The notes: generated by a model not told the origin, from the sequence alone. 64,000 nucleotides of DNA from Xanthomonas sp. XNM01 (GCF_014851915.1 NZ_JACVAP010000004.1:372001-436000), one strand, 5' to 3'. Counted from the stretch's first letter, positions 33,901 to 42,784 are shown. Translations and numbers: made by a program.

Positions 33901-33928
33901 AAGCCCCGCTCCGGCGGGGCTTTTTTTT
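33901..33928. terminator. Bidirectional terminator between fadL and the M20 hydrolase
   Basis: GCCCCGC and GCGGGGC form a hairpin at 33903-33920 followed by eight T residues (33921-33928) on the plus strand. On the minus strand it is followed by TTCTTCTTTC, so it can also stop the converging M20 gene. Confidence 0.92.
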
Positions 33929-33943
33929 GCCTGCCCGCAGCGC

Positions 33944-35119
33944 TCAGGCCAGCGGCAGGGCGCGCTCGACCAGCCGGGTGAACAGGGCCACGCCGTCGGC
34001 GATGATCGCGTCGTTGAAGTCGTACGCGGGGTGGTGCAGCGGCCGTTCGCCGTCCGGGCCCGGATCGGTGCGGCCCTGGCCCAGCCACAGGTAGGCGCCG
34101 GGGCGGGCCTGCAGCATGAAGGCGAAGTCCTCGGAGGTGAACGCCGGTGCCGACGCCTCGCGCGCATCCAGGCCGCATTCGGCGGCCACCTGCAGCGCGA
34201 AGCGCGCCGCGTCCGGGGTGTTGATGGTGGCCGGGTAATAGCGCAGGTAATCGACCTCGATCTGCACGCCCATCGCGGTGCCGACGCCGGCGCAGATCTC
34301 GCGCAGCGCGGCCTCGATGCAGTCCTGCACGCCGGGATCGAAACTGCGCACGGTGCCGGTCACGGTCACCAGGTCGGGCAGCACGTTGTGCGCGTGGCCG
34401 CCCTCGATCTTCGTCACCGACAGCACCGCCGACTGCACCGGGTCGATCCGGCGCGACACGATCGTGTTGAGCTGCTGGACCAGCTGCGCTGCGGCCAGGA
34501 TCGCGTCCGGCGTGGTCTGCGGCATCGCGGCGTGGCCACCGCGGCCACGCACCGTCAGTTCGAACTTGTCGGCCGCCGCCATGATCGCCCCGAGCCGGGT
34601 CTGCACGCTGCCGGCTGGCAGGCCGGGCCAGTTGTGCACCGCGTACACCGCGTCGCACGGGAAACGCGCGAACAGGCCGTCGCGGATCATCTCCGCGGCG
34701 CCGCCCTGGCCTTCCTCGGCAGGCTGGAAAATGAAGTGCACGGTGCCGTCGAAGCGGCGCGTGCGTGCCAGCTGGCGCGCGGCGCCGATCAGCATCGTGG
34801 TGTGGCCGTCATGGCCGCAGCCATGATGCGCGCCCGGATGCAGGCTGGCCCAGGCCTGGGTGCCACGCTCGACCATCGGCAGCGCGTCCATGTCCGCGCG
34901 CAGGCCGATGCTGCGGCTGCCGGTGCCGACCCGCAGGCTGGCGACCACGCCGGTGCCGCCGACGCCGGTGGCGACCTCCAGCCCGAGCGCCCGCATCGCG
35001 TCGGCGGCGACGCCGGCGGTGCGGTGCTCGGCGAAGCCCAGTTCGGGGTGGGCGTGCAGGTCGTGGCGCAGTGCCTGCAGGTCGGGCAGCAGGTCGCGGA
35101 TGTCGGTGGTGTCGATCAC
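33944..35119 (-). CDS. M20 family amidohydrolase
   Basis: A 391-residue cytoplasmic metallohydrolase from a GTG at 35119. Early LRHDLHAHPELGFAEHRTA is the M20D/amidohydrolase signature, followed by GLRADMDALPM, the metal site HGCGHDGHTTML, the catalytic Glu in FQPAEEGQGGA, a lid domain (GRGGHAAMPQTTPDA) and FTSEDFAFML near the end. Known relatives split hippurate, N-acetyl-diaminopimelate or auxin-type N-acyl amino acids; which applies is not clear. It stops just short of the terminator shared with fadL. The SDR gene 195 bases upstream points the same way and could be co-transcribed. Confidence 0.9.
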   Translation of the reverse strand: MIDTTDIRDLLPDLQALRHDLHAHPELGFAEHRTAGVAADAMRALGLEVATGVGGTGVVASLRVGTGSRSIGLRADMDALPMVERGTQAWASLHPGAHHGCGHDGHTTMLIGAARQLARTRRFDGTVHFIFQPAEEGQGGAAEMIRDGLFARFPCDAVYAVHNWPGLPAGSVQTRLGAIMAAADKFELTVRGRGGHAAMPQTTPDAILAAAQLVQQLNTIVSRRIDPVQSAVLSVTKIEGGHAHNVLPDLVTVTGTVRSFDPGVQDCIEAALREICAGVGTAMGVQIEVDYLRYYPATINTPDAARFALQVAAECGLDAREASAPAFTSEDFAFMLQARPGAYLWLGQGRTDPGPDGERPLHHPAYDFNDAIIADGVALFTRLVERALPLA

Positions 35120-35313
35120 GGCGTGGGCAGTCGATGAAGCGGGAAAGGAGCAGTGTCGCAGCAGGAGCGCTGCGTGCGTGTGCTCGCGCCGGTGTCTGTG
35201 CCGGTGCCGGCATCCGAGCGCCCTTGGATGCACCACCGATGTCCCGCGGCGCGGCGACCGGTCGGCTTCGATGAGGTGGTCCGATTGCACGCTGGACGTA
35301 TGGCGGAACCCGC

Positions 35314-36123
35314 TCAGGCGTACTGCATCTTCCGGGTCATGCCGCCGTCGACGATGAATTCCTGCCCGGTCACGAAGCCCGACAGGGCCGGCGCCAGCAG
35401 ATACACGGCCAGCGCGGCGATGTCCTGCGGCGTGCCGACACGGCCTGCCGGGTGCTGCGCGTGGTCGTTCCGGCCCAGCCGCGGCCGCCTCCGCCTGGCG
35501 GGCGCCTGCCAGGCCTCGGTCGTGATCCAGCCGGGACTGATCGCGTTGACCCGCACCGCTGGTCCTTCGCTGAGCGCCAGCGCGTGGGTGAGCGCGAGCA
35601 GGCCGCCCTTGGCCGCCGCATAGGCTTCGCTGTGCGGCTCGGACTGGTGCGCGCGGGTGGAGGCGATGTTGATCACCGCGCCGCCGCCCGGCGCGCCGCG
35701 CAGGGCCGGCAGTGCGTGGCGCGTGCACAGGTAGGCACCATGCAGGCTGGACAGGCGACGCTGCCAGTCCGCAGGCGCCAGGGCATCCAGCGCCGGCGCA
35801 TGCGGATCGGGCACTCCCGCGTTGTTGACCAGGCCGTCGATCCGGCCGAAACGCGCCAGTGCCGCGGCGACGAAGGCGGCGGTGCTGCGGTCGCCCGACA
35901 CGTCCAGACGCCGGAACGCCGCGCGTCGCGGCAGCCCCCATTCGCGCAGGCAGGCCTTGCCGGCCTCGCCGTCGAGATCGCCGATCATCACGCTGCCGCC
36001 GGCACCGAGCACGGCCTGGGCGATGCCGCGGCCGATGCCCTGGGCGCCGCCGGTGACCAGGATCACGCGGTCCTGCAGCGGGTGCGCCGGCCAGGCGTCG
36101 ATCGGGGGCGTGATGCTGGACAT
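35314..36123 (-). CDS. Short-chain dehydrogenase/reductase
   Basis: A 269-residue classical SDR. Cofactor motif VTGGAQGIGRGIAQAV (about 23-38), then VNNAGVPDPH, the active-site serine region INIASTRAHQ, the catalytic YxxxK as AYAAAKGG, and the VNAISPGWITTEAW loop. The end, GFVTGQEFIVDGGMT, is typical of SDR proteins. GDLDG after the second strand suggests preference for NAD(H). Residues about 210-225 (APARRRRPRLGRNDHAQH) look out of place compared with the usual helix here, perhaps a local compensating frameshift or simply divergence. The substrate, an alcohol or ketone, cannot be inferred. Confidence 0.88.
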   Translation of the reverse strand: MSSITPPIDAWPAHPLQDRVILVTGGAQGIGRGIAQAVLGAGGSVMIGDLDGEAGKACLREWGLPRRAAFRRLDVSGDRSTAAFVAAALARFGRIDGLVNNAGVPDPHAPALDALAPADWQRRLSSLHGAYLCTRHALPALRGAPGGGAVINIASTRAHQSEPHSEAYAAAKGGLLALTHALALSEGPAVRVNAISPGWITTEAWQAPARRRRPRLGRNDHAQHPAGRVGTPQDIAALAVYLLAPALSGFVTGQEFIVDGGMTRKMQYA

Positions 36124-36286
36124 GCGGGCGGCTCCGTCGTGAAGGCACGCCCATCCTGGCCGACGGCCCGTGGTCGCGCTGTCGCCGGACGCGACCGGGG
36201 TGTCATCAGCGTTTCAAACCACTGCGCTGCAATGCGTGGCGGTCGTGCCGGTACTGGCGGCCGGTCGCCGTCCACAGGAATTCCGC

Positions 36287-37705
36287 ATGAAGCCGATGTC
36301 CCCGCGCCGCTCCCGCCTGTCCGCTCCCGTGCTGCTGGCCCTGTCGTTCGGCGTCGCCGGCCAGGGATGGGCCGACGACACGCAGCGACGCTGGTTGCCC
36401 GGCGATCACCACGTGCACAGCGAATGGAGCGTGGACTGGGACCGCAGCACCGCGCCGCCGACGCCGATCCGCGGCGGCGATTCGCCGTACAGCCGCAGCG
36501 AGAACGCGCGGCGCGCGCAGGCCAACGGCCTGGCCTGGATGGTCCACACCGATCACGGTGGCCCCGGACATTCGCGGGTGACCGACGAGCACGCCTGGCC
36601 GGCACTGCAGCTGGCCAGGCGCGAGGTGCCCGGCGTGATCCAGTTCCACGGCATGGAGTTCGACGTGCCCGCGGCCGAGCACGCCTCGCTGATCATCGCG
36701 CCGGGTCCGGACGAGCATGCGCAGCTGGTCGGGATCGAGCGCGACTACAACCGGCGCGAGGTCGAGGACGGTTCGCGCGACAGCGGGCAGGCGATGCTGG
36801 ATGCACTGGCGCACATGCGCGGCCTGCAGCCGACGCCCGTGCTGTTCGTCAACCATCCTTCGCGCACCGCCGCCGGCCTCGGCGTGTGGGGCGCGGTGAC
36901 TCCGGCCGAGCTGCGCGCCTGGCAGGACACCGCGCCGCGGGTGGTGATCGGGATGGAGGGCGCGCCGGGCCACCAGGCCGCTCCGGGCACCGAGGCCGAT
37001 CACCGCCACCGTGGCTTCTACCGCAATCCCGGGGCCCCGACCATCGGCGGCTTCGACCAGATGACCGCGCAGGTCGGCAGCGTCTGGGACGCGATGCTGG
37101 CCGAAGGCCGGCGCTTCTGGATCACCGCCAGTTCCGACTCGCACCGCAACACCGAACTCGGCGGCGCGGACTTCCAGCCGGGCGAGTACAGCCGCACCTA
37201 TGTCTGGGCCAGACCGGAGGCCGACGACGTCCTCGACGGCATGCGCGGCGGACGCATGTTCGCGGTGACCGGCGACCTGATCGATGCGCTGGAGCTGCGC
37301 GTCTCCGCGCCGGGCAATCCGGCCGCGGCGGCGACGCTGGGTGGCACGCTGCACCTGCCGCAGGCGCAGGCGGTGCACGTGGAGCTGCGCGTGCGCGAGC
37401 CTGCCGAGCCGAACCGCAATGGCGACACCCCGCGCGTGGACCACGTCGACCTGATCGTCGGCAGCGCGGGGCAGGCCGGCCGGCCGGCGATGCAGGTGCG
37501 CCGTATCGAGCGCGGCGGGCTGCGCCGTGAAGGCGAGTGGCTGGTGCTGCGTGATGAGGTCGCGGTGCCGGCGCAAGGGGCGTTCGTGCGCGTGCGCGGC
37601 AGCAACACCGACCAGGCCGAACCGGCGCCGGACGTACAGGGCGAGGATCCGTGGCAGGACCTGTGGTTCTACTCGAACCCGGTGTTCATCGAGGTGGCAC
37701 GCTGA
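36287..37705 (+). CDS. Exported PHP-domain (CehA-like) metallohydrolase
   Basis: A 472-residue protein. A signal peptide (about 1-29, ending GVAGQGWAD) is followed by the PHP fold: GDHHVHSEWS gives the first metal ligands, WMVHTDHGGPGHS the next, FHGMEFDVP, VNHPSRTA and finally ASSDSHRNTELG. The late third (about 330-472) is a beta-rich accessory region. The PHP domain binds two or three metals and cleaves phosphoesters; CehA-type members act on carbamates or phosphoesters in the periplasm. ACAGGAA lies before the ATG. It is divergent from the SDR gene; 3 prime of it comes the repeat island. Confidence 0.85.
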   Translation: MKPMSPRRSRLSAPVLLALSFGVAGQGWADDTQRRWLPGDHHVHSEWSVDWDRSTAPPTPIRGGDSPYSRSENARRAQANGLAWMVHTDHGGPGHSRVTDEHAWPALQLARREVPGVIQFHGMEFDVPAAEHASLIIAPGPDEHAQLVGIERDYNRREVEDGSRDSGQAMLDALAHMRGLQPTPVLFVNHPSRTAAGLGVWGAVTPAELRAWQDTAPRVVIGMEGAPGHQAAPGTEADHRHRGFYRNPGAPTIGGFDQMTAQVGSVWDAMLAEGRRFWITASSDSHRNTELGGADFQPGEYSRTYVWARPEADDVLDGMRGGRMFAVTGDLIDALELRVSAPGNPAAAATLGGTLHLPQAQAVHVELRVREPAEPNRNGDTPRVDHVDLIVGSAGQAGRPAMQVRRIERGGLRREGEWLVLRDEVAVPAQGAFVRVRGSNTDQAEPAPDVQGEDPWQDLWFYSNPVFIEVAR

Positions 37706-37747
37706 CCATGTGGCGCCGGCGCTGGCTGGCGCCCCTGCGGAGAATCA

Positions 37748-37807
37748 CCGCTGCCGCTGCCGCTGCCGCTGCCGCTGCCGCCGTCGCCGTCGCTGTCGCT
37801 GTCGCTG
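37748..37807. repeat. CCGCTG hexanucleotide array
   Basis: Five perfect copies of CCGCTG (37748-37777) are followed by thirty bases of degenerate CCGTCG and TCGCTG units. It begins 43 bases after the PHP gene's stop. No gene is supported in 37706-38560, and the array can be read as alanine or valine repeats only in frames without other support. Confidence 0.9.
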
Positions 37808-37854
37808 TTCTGCTTTTGCCTCCGGCTCTGCTTCTGGACGTTGATCTTCCCGGC

Positions 37855-38396
37855 GCCGTGAAGCGAGCCGAGCATCGCAGCAGGAGCGGGGACGAAGAGG
37901 CCCACGTGTTTGAGCGAAGCGAGTTGTGGGCCGGCCCGAACAGGGGCCAAGGCCCCGCTCCTGCGAGAAGCGCAGGGCACCGGCGCGGCGCAGCCGCGCC
38001 GGCTCGCGGACCGGCTGTGCTTTCTTTTGGTTACTTTTCTTTGCACAAACAAAGAAAAGTGACTCGCTCCCACCCGTGCAGCGGGTAGAGCGAAAGCTCT
38101 GCTTTTGATTTCGCTCCGGCTTGCTTTTCAGGCGAAACAGCACACGCTGAGGCCGGGGCCGGGGCCGGGGCCGGGGCCGGGGCCAAGCATCAAAGCCAAC
38201 GGCTTCCGCGCTGTTGCGCGGCTTACTTTTGTCTTGGCAAAAGTAAGCAAAACCGCCGTCGCCGGACGCGATCCGGCGCTACGCGCCGGTCCCCTGCGCT
38301 TCTCGCCTAGCGCGGCACGGCGCCCAAACTCGCTTCGCTCAGACAAGGGCGCCTCTTCGGCCGCATCAGGCTGCGATGCTCGGCTCGCTTTACGGC
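37855..38396. repeat. Inverted-repeat intergenic element, about 540 bp
   Basis: A 27-base arm at 37855-37881 reappears inverted at 38370-38396 with one mismatch, 21 of those bases being identical in a row (37861-37881 and 38370-38390). Inside, the two sides continue to match in inverted order with divergence: CGAAGAGGC, TGAGCGAAGCGAGTT, GCGAGAAGCGCAGGG, ACCGGCGCG. Each side then ends in a hairpin: 38030-38063 (14-base arms, one wobble) and 38221-38248 (GCTTACTTTTG with CAAAAGTAAGC). So two diverged copies of one roughly 190-base element face each other. Similar hairpin-bearing sequences are, from memory, dispersed in Xanthomonadaceae genomes. No transposase is present. Confidence 0.85.
38151..38184. 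repeat. GGGGCC hexanucleotide array in the centre of the inverted element
   Basis: GGCC followed by five perfect GGGGCC units. Four or more G tracts in a row with two-base spacers can form a G-quadruplex on the plus strand. It lies in the unique centre between the two inverted arms. Confidence 0.9.
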
Positions 38397-38416
38397 TCGG
38401 GTGGATCAAAATCCCG

Positions 38417-38490
<74 letters not shown>

Positions 38491-38517
38491 GGGGCGCTGC
38501 CGGCCGCTGGAACGAAA

Positions 38518-38538
38518 ACGGGCCGCAGTGCGGCCCGT
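38518..38538 (-). terminator. Terminator of yajQ
   Basis: ACGGGCCGC (38518-38526) pairs perfectly with GCGGCCCGT (38530-38538) around a 3-base loop, continuing into TTTCGTTCC on the minus strand, 22 bases past the yajQ stop. Confidence 0.8.
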
Positions 38539-38560
38539 CCGGTCAGCGGCTCTGGCGACG

Positions 38561-39043
38561 TCAGTCGCGGAAGTTGTCGAACTGCAGCGGCAGGCCGACG
38601 TCGGTCTTGCGCAGCAGGGCGATCGCGTCCTGCAGGTCGTCGCGCTTCTTGCCGTTCACGCGCAGCTTGTCGCCGTTGATCTGGCTGTCGACCTTGAGCT
38701 TGGCGTCCTTCAGCGTGGCCTGCAGCTTCTTGGCGATGTCGCGCTCGATGCCCTGCTTGACCGTGATCTTCTGCCGGGCGCCGGCCAGGTTGGTCTCGAT
38801 GTCGCCGAACTCCAGGCAACGCACGTCGATGCCGCGTGCGGTCAGGCGCTGGCGCAGGATGTCGGTCATCTGCTGGAGCTGGAAGTCGCTGGGCGCGGAC
38901 TGGTTGATGATGTTCTCCTCCAGCACGAACTTCGCGTCCACGCCCTTGAAGTCGAAGCGGGTGGTCAGTTCGCGGCTGGCCTGGTCGACCGCGTTGGTCA
39001 GCTCGTGGGTGTCGACTTCGGAGACGACGTCGAAGGAAGGCAT
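38561..39043 (-). CDS. yajQ: YajQ family nucleotide / cyclic-di-GMP-binding protein
   Basis: A 160-residue cytoplasmic protein of the expected length. It opens MPSFDVVSEVDTHELTNAVD, followed by ELTTRFDFKGVDAKFVLEEN and the second ferredoxin-like domain (QKITVKQGIERDIAKKLQAT, LKVDSQINGDKLRVNGKKRD), ending DVGLPLQFDNFRD. The family has two RNA-recognition-like folds. In Xanthomonas campestris a YajQ protein binds cyclic di-GMP and works with a LysR-type regulator to control virulence genes; transfer of that role here is inference. GGGAG lies before the ATG. A 16-base direct repeat flanks the gene (38509-38524, 39059-39074). Confidence 0.95.
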   Translation of the reverse strand: MPSFDVVSEVDTHELTNAVDQASRELTTRFDFKGVDAKFVLEENIINQSAPSDFQLQQMTDILRQRLTARGIDVRCLEFGDIETNLAGARQKITVKQGIERDIAKKLQATLKDAKLKVDSQINGDKLRVNGKKRDDLQDAIALLRKTDVGLPLQFDNFRD

Positions 39044-39139
39044 GCGGATCTCCCGGCGGGAACGAAAACGGGCCCCATTCTAGGCGATGCGGGCCGTCCG
39101 GACAGATGCGCCGGTGCGTGGGCGGAGCGATAATGGCGC

Positions 39140-40036
39140 ATGTCGAACCCCCGTTCTCCCGTGCGCGCGGTGGCCTGGATGGTCGCCGCGGTGGCCTGCT
39201 TCTCGCTGATGGATGCGGGGATGAAGCTGCTGTCCGAGCACTATCCGCCGCTGCAGGTGACCCTGCTGCGCGGCGCCGCCTCGCTGCCGTTCGTGCTGGT
39301 CTGGGTGCTGGCCACCGCCGGCGCACGCTCGATCATCCCACGGCGCTGGGGCCTGCACCTGCTGCGCGGCATGCTGGGCATGGCGATGATCGGCTGCTTC
39401 GTCTACGCGCTGAAGCGGATGCCGCTGTCGACCGCCTATACGATCTATTTCGTGGCGCCGCTGCTGGTGGCCGCGCTGTCGGTGCCGCTGCTGGGCGAGC
39501 GGGTCGGGCCGCGACGCTGGACCGCGATCGGCATCGGCCTGGTCGGGGTGATCGTGGTGCTGCGCCCGGGTGTGGACGGGCTGATCTCGTTCCCCGGGCT
39601 GATGGTGGTGCTGGCCGCCACCGCCTATGCGATCGCCGCGGTCACCGTCAGCCTGCTGACCCGCACCGACACGCCGCAGTCGATGGTGGTCTGGTTCCTG
39701 CTGATCATGGCGGTCGGCGCCGGTCTGGCCGCGATTCCCGGCTGGGTGCCGCTGCGGGCCGAGCATGGCCTGCTGATCGCCGGGCTCGGTCTGTCCGGCG
39801 CGCTGGGCCAGATCGCGCTGACCCGCGCCTTCATGAGCGGCGAGGCCTCGATGATCGCGCCGCTGGAATACACCGGCCTGGTCTGGGTGATCGGCTGGGA
39901 CCTGCTGTTCTGGCAGACATTGCCGGACCGCTACACCTGGATCGGTGCGGCCATCATCGTCGCCAGCGGTCTGTACCTGCTGCGCCGCGAACGCACGGTC
40001 GGCGCGGCACGTCCCGGTCAGCTCGACCACTCCTGA
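39140..40036 (+). CDS. EamA/DMT family transporter
   Basis: A 298-residue inner-membrane protein with ten predicted helices in two EamA repeats: first from AVAWMVAAVACFSLMDAGMK to about residue 140, second from LMVVLAATAYAIAAVTVSLL onward. Conserved pieces include LRGAASLPFVLVW, MPLSTAYTIYFVAPLLVAAL and APLEYTGLVWVIGWDLLFW. Drug/metabolite transporters of this kind export amino acids, nucleosides or other metabolites; the substrate is not predictable. It starts 96 bases upstream-divergent from yajQ. No partner gene. Confidence 0.9.
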   Translation: MSNPRSPVRAVAWMVAAVACFSLMDAGMKLLSEHYPPLQVTLLRGAASLPFVLVWVLATAGARSIIPRRWGLHLLRGMLGMAMIGCFVYALKRMPLSTAYTIYFVAPLLVAALSVPLLGERVGPRRWTAIGIGLVGVIVVLRPGVDGLISFPGLMVVLAATAYAIAAVTVSLLTRTDTPQSMVVWFLLIMAVGAGLAAIPGWVPLRAEHGLLIAGLGLSGALGQIALTRAFMSGEASMIAPLEYTGLVWVIGWDLLFWQTLPDRYTWIGAAIIVASGLYLLRRERTVGAARPGQLDHS

Positions 40037-40154
40037 ACATCGCCCGTGGTTGACTTAGAACAAGACGGAATAAGGTGCAGCCAGGCGGGGCGGGCAGTGC
40101 CCGGGCCCACCTGCTAGGCTTCACGCCCCCCATGACGCAGCCGGCCACCCCGCG

Positions 40155-41159
40155 GTGATCGAGTTTCAGCAGGTCCACAAATCCTATGCCGTCGGTGGCC
40201 GCCAGGTGGCCGCACTGCAGCCGCTCGACCTGCGGGTCGAGGCGGGCGAGGTGTTCGGCATCATCGGCCATTCCGGTGCCGGCAAGTCCACCCTGATCCG
40301 CCTGATCAACCGGCTCGAGGAGCCCAGCGGCGGGCATCTGCACGTGGACGGCACCGAAGTCACCGCGCTGGATGGCGCCGGCCTGCGCACGCTGCGCCGG
40401 CGGATCGGGATGATCTTCCAGCACTTCAACCTGCTGTCCTCGCGGACCGTGGCCGGCAACGTGGCCTTCCCGCTGGAACTGGCCGGCACGCCGAAGGCCG
40501 AGATCGCCGCGCGCGTGGCCGAGCTGCTGGACACCGTCGGCCTGCAGGCGCACGCGGACAAATACCCGGCGCAGCTGTCGGGCGGGCAGAAGCAGCGGGT
40601 CGGCATCGCCCGCGCGCTGGCGACGCGGCCGAAGATCCTGCTGTGCGACGAGGCCACCAGCGCGCTCGATCCGCAGACCACCGCCTCGGTGCTGGCGCTG
40701 CTGGCGCGGATCAACCGGGAGCTGGGCCTGACCATCGTGCTGATCACCCACGAGATGGACGTGATCCGCCGCGTTTGCGACCGGGTCGCGGTGCTCGATA
40801 CCGGCCACCTGGTCGAGAGCGGCCCGGTGACCGAGGTCTTCCTGCACCCGAAGCACCCGACCACGCGCCGCTTCGTGTCCGAGGCCGAGCATGTGGACGA
40901 GGGCGTGCTGCACCGCGACTTCGCCGCGGTCGGCGGGCGCATCCTGAAGCTGACCTTCCTCGGCACCGACACCTATCAGCCGCTGCTGGGCCGGATCGCG
41001 CGCGAGACCGGGGTCGACTACAACATCCTGTCCGGCCGCATCGACCGGATCCGCGACACACCGTACGGCCAGCTGACGGTGTCGCTGGTCGGTGGCAACG
41101 CCGATGCCGCCCAGGCCGCCTTCGTCGCCGCCGGCGTGCACGTGGAGACGCTGCAATGA
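40155..41159 (+). CDS. metN: Methionine ABC transporter ATP-binding protein
   Basis: A 334-residue ATPase from a GTG start. Walker [10 protein letters not shown] at residues 38-46, signature [16 protein letters not shown], Walker [14 protein letters not shown] and the switch histidine in VLITHEMD are all present. The C-terminal 90 residues form the NIL/ACT-like domain that binds methionine and inhibits transport when the cell has enough. It powers MetI and, with MetQ, imports L- and D-methionine. The gene overlaps metI by four bases. A possible promoter (TTGACT at 40050, TAAGGT at 40071) has a short 15-base spacer; no SAM riboswitch is apparent in 40037-40154. Confidence 0.96.
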   Translation: MIEFQQVHKSYAVGGRQVAALQPLDLRVEAGEVFGIIGHSGAGKSTLIRLINRLEEPSGGHLHVDGTEVTALDGAGLRTLRRRIGMIFQHFNLLSSRTVAGNVAFPLELAGTPKAEIAARVAELLDTVGLQAHADKYPAQLSGGQKQRVGIARALATRPKILLCDEATSALDPQTTASVLALLARINRELGLTIVLITHEMDVIRRVCDRVAVLDTGHLVESGPVTEVFLHPKHPTTRRFVSEAEHVDEGVLHRDFAAVGGRILKLTFLGTDTYQPLLGRIARETGVDYNILSGRIDRIRDTPYGQLTVSLVGGNADAAQAAFVAAGVHVETLQ

Positions 41160-41854
41160 GCCACAGCCCGATCGCCGCGGCCGCCGGCTTCTTCCGCCAT
41201 CTCGACGCCGGCAAGTGGCAGGAGATCGGAGGCGCCAGCATCGACACCCTGCTGATGCTCGGCGGCTCGCTGCCGCTGACCCTGCTGATCGGCCTGCCGC
41301 TGGGCGTGCTGCTGTTCCTCACCGGTCCTGGCCGGCTGCATCCGCACCGGGGCGTCTACGGCGTGCTGGCGGTGGTGGTGAACCTGCTGCGCTCGGTGCC
41401 CTTCATCATCCTGATGATCGCGATGATCCCGCTGACGCTGTGGGTGATGGGCACCTCGCTGGGCGTGCGCGGCGCGATCCTGCCGCTGGTGGTCGGCGCC
41501 GCGCCGTTCTACGCGCGCCTGGTCGAGACCGCGCTGCGCGAGGTCGACCGCGGCGTGGTCGAGGCCAGCCTGGCGATGGGCACCACCACCTGGCAGCTGG
41601 TCTGGCGGGTGCTGCTGCCCGAGGCGCGTCCCGGCCTGATCGCCGGCGCCACGGTCACCACGATCGCGCTGATCGGCTTCACCGCGATGGGCGGTGCGAT
41701 CGGCTCCGGCGGCCTCGGTGACCTGGCCTACCGCGACGGCTACCTGCGCTCGCACACCGACGTGGCCCTGGTCACCGTGGTCCTGCTGCTGGTGCTGGTG
41801 CAGATCCTGCAGATGCTCGGCGACCGCCTGGTCGCGCACTACAGCCGGCGCTGA
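41156..41854 (+). CDS. metI: Methionine ABC transporter permease
   Basis: A 232-residue membrane protein with five helices. It has the ABC permease EAA-loop pattern [21 protein letters not shown], followed by [20 protein letters not shown], and the MetI-typical [20 protein letters not shown] near the end. The ATG lies in the metN stop (ATGA), giving translational coupling. It forms the homodimeric channel of the MetNIQ system. Confidence 0.96.
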   Translation: MSHSPIAAAAGFFRHLDAGKWQEIGGASIDTLLMLGGSLPLTLLIGLPLGVLLFLTGPGRLHPHRGVYGVLAVVVNLLRSVPFIILMIAMIPLTLWVMGTSLGVRGAILPLVVGAAPFYARLVETALREVDRGVVEASLAMGTTTWQLVWRVLLPEARPGLIAGATVTTIALIGFTAMGGAIGSGGLGDLAYRDGYLRSHTDVALVTVVLLLVLVQILQMLGDRLVAHYSRR

Positions 41855-41903
41855 GCCGGCGTACGCCGCCACCTTCCTTCCACCGAACAGGACGATCCCC
41901 CCG

Positions 41904-42704
41904 ATGACCCTGATCCGCTTCCTCCTCGCCGGCACCGCCGCGCTCGCCCTGTCCGCCTGCGGCGGCGCCGGTTCGGATGCCGATGGGCAACGCCTGAGCG
42001 TGGCCGCCACCGCGGTGCCGCACGCCGAGATCCTCGAGGTGGTCAAGCCGATCCTCGCCGAGCAGGGCGTGCAGCTCGACGTGCGCGTGTTCAACGACTA
42101 CGTGCAGCCCAACGACCAGGTCGCGCAGAAGCTGATCGACGTCAACTACTTCCAGACCGAGCCCTACCTGGACGCCTACAACCGCGACCGCAAGACCTCG
42201 CTGGTCACCGTGACCGGCGTGCACATCGAGCCGTTCGGCGCCTATTCGCGCCGGTTCGCCTCGCTCGAGGCGCTGCCGGACGGGGCCGACGTGGTGATCC
42301 CGAACGATCCGAGCAACAACAGCCGCGCGCTGATCCTGCTGCACACCGCCGGCGTGATCCGGCTGGCCGACCCGACCAACGCGCTGTCGACCCTGCGCGA
42401 CATCACCGCCAACCCGAAGCAGCTGAAGTTCCGCGAGCTGGATGCGGCGATGCTGCCGCGCGTGCTCGACCAGGTCGATCTGGCCCTGATCAACACCAAC
42501 TACGCGCTCGATGCCGGCCTGAACCCGGTGAAGGACGCGCTGGCGATCGAGAGCAGCGACTCGCCGTACGTGAACTTCCTGGTCTCGCGCGCCGACAACA
42601 AGGACGACCCGCGCGTGCAGAAGCTGGCCGCGGCGTTGACCGGCCCGCAGGTGAAGGCCTTCATCGAGCAGCAGTACGCTGGCGCGGTGTTGCCGGCCTT
42701 CTGA
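41904..42704 (+). CDS. metQ: Methionine-binding lipoprotein
   Basis: A 266-residue NlpA-family substrate-binding protein. Lipobox L-S-A-C gives lipidated Cys19. Then VAATAVPHAEILEVVKPIL, VRVFNDYVQPNDQVAQKLID, VNYFQTEPYLDAYN and NDPSNNSRALILLHTAG are the MetQ hallmark motifs, and LALINTNYALDAGLNP near residue 195 completes the binding cleft. It captures methionine in the periplasm and delivers it to MetNI. Forty-nine bases separate it from metI, and a terminator follows, so metNIQ is a complete three-gene operon. Confidence 0.96.
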   Translation: MTLIRFLLAGTAALALSACGGAGSDADGQRLSVAATAVPHAEILEVVKPILAEQGVQLDVRVFNDYVQPNDQVAQKLIDVNYFQTEPYLDAYNRDRKTSLVTVTGVHIEPFGAYSRRFASLEALPDGADVVIPNDPSNNSRALILLHTAGVIRLADPTNALSTLRDITANPKQLKFRELDAAMLPRVLDQVDLALINTNYALDAGLNPVKDALAIESSDSPYVNFLVSRADNKDDPRVQKLAAALTGPQVKAFIEQQYAGAVLPAF

Positions 42705-42734
42705 GCGGCGCCGCTACATCGCTGGCAGGCAAAG

Positions 42735-42760
42735 AAAAACGGGCCGCAAGGGCCCGTTCT
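42735..42760. terminator. Terminator between metQ and ompW
   Basis: AACGGGCC (42738-42745) pairs with GGCCCGTT (42751-42758) over a 5-base loop. On the plus strand it is followed by CTTCGTTCT; on the minus strand by TTTCTTTG, so it can serve both converging genes. Confidence 0.8.
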
Positions 42761-42784
42761 TCGTTCTGCCGGCAGACGGCTGGA

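Noticed and set aside
40037-40154. Possible SAM riboswitch before metNIQ
   Set aside because: I could not find the paired core of any SAM class; only a short GGGC/GCCC hairpin and a weak promoter are visible.
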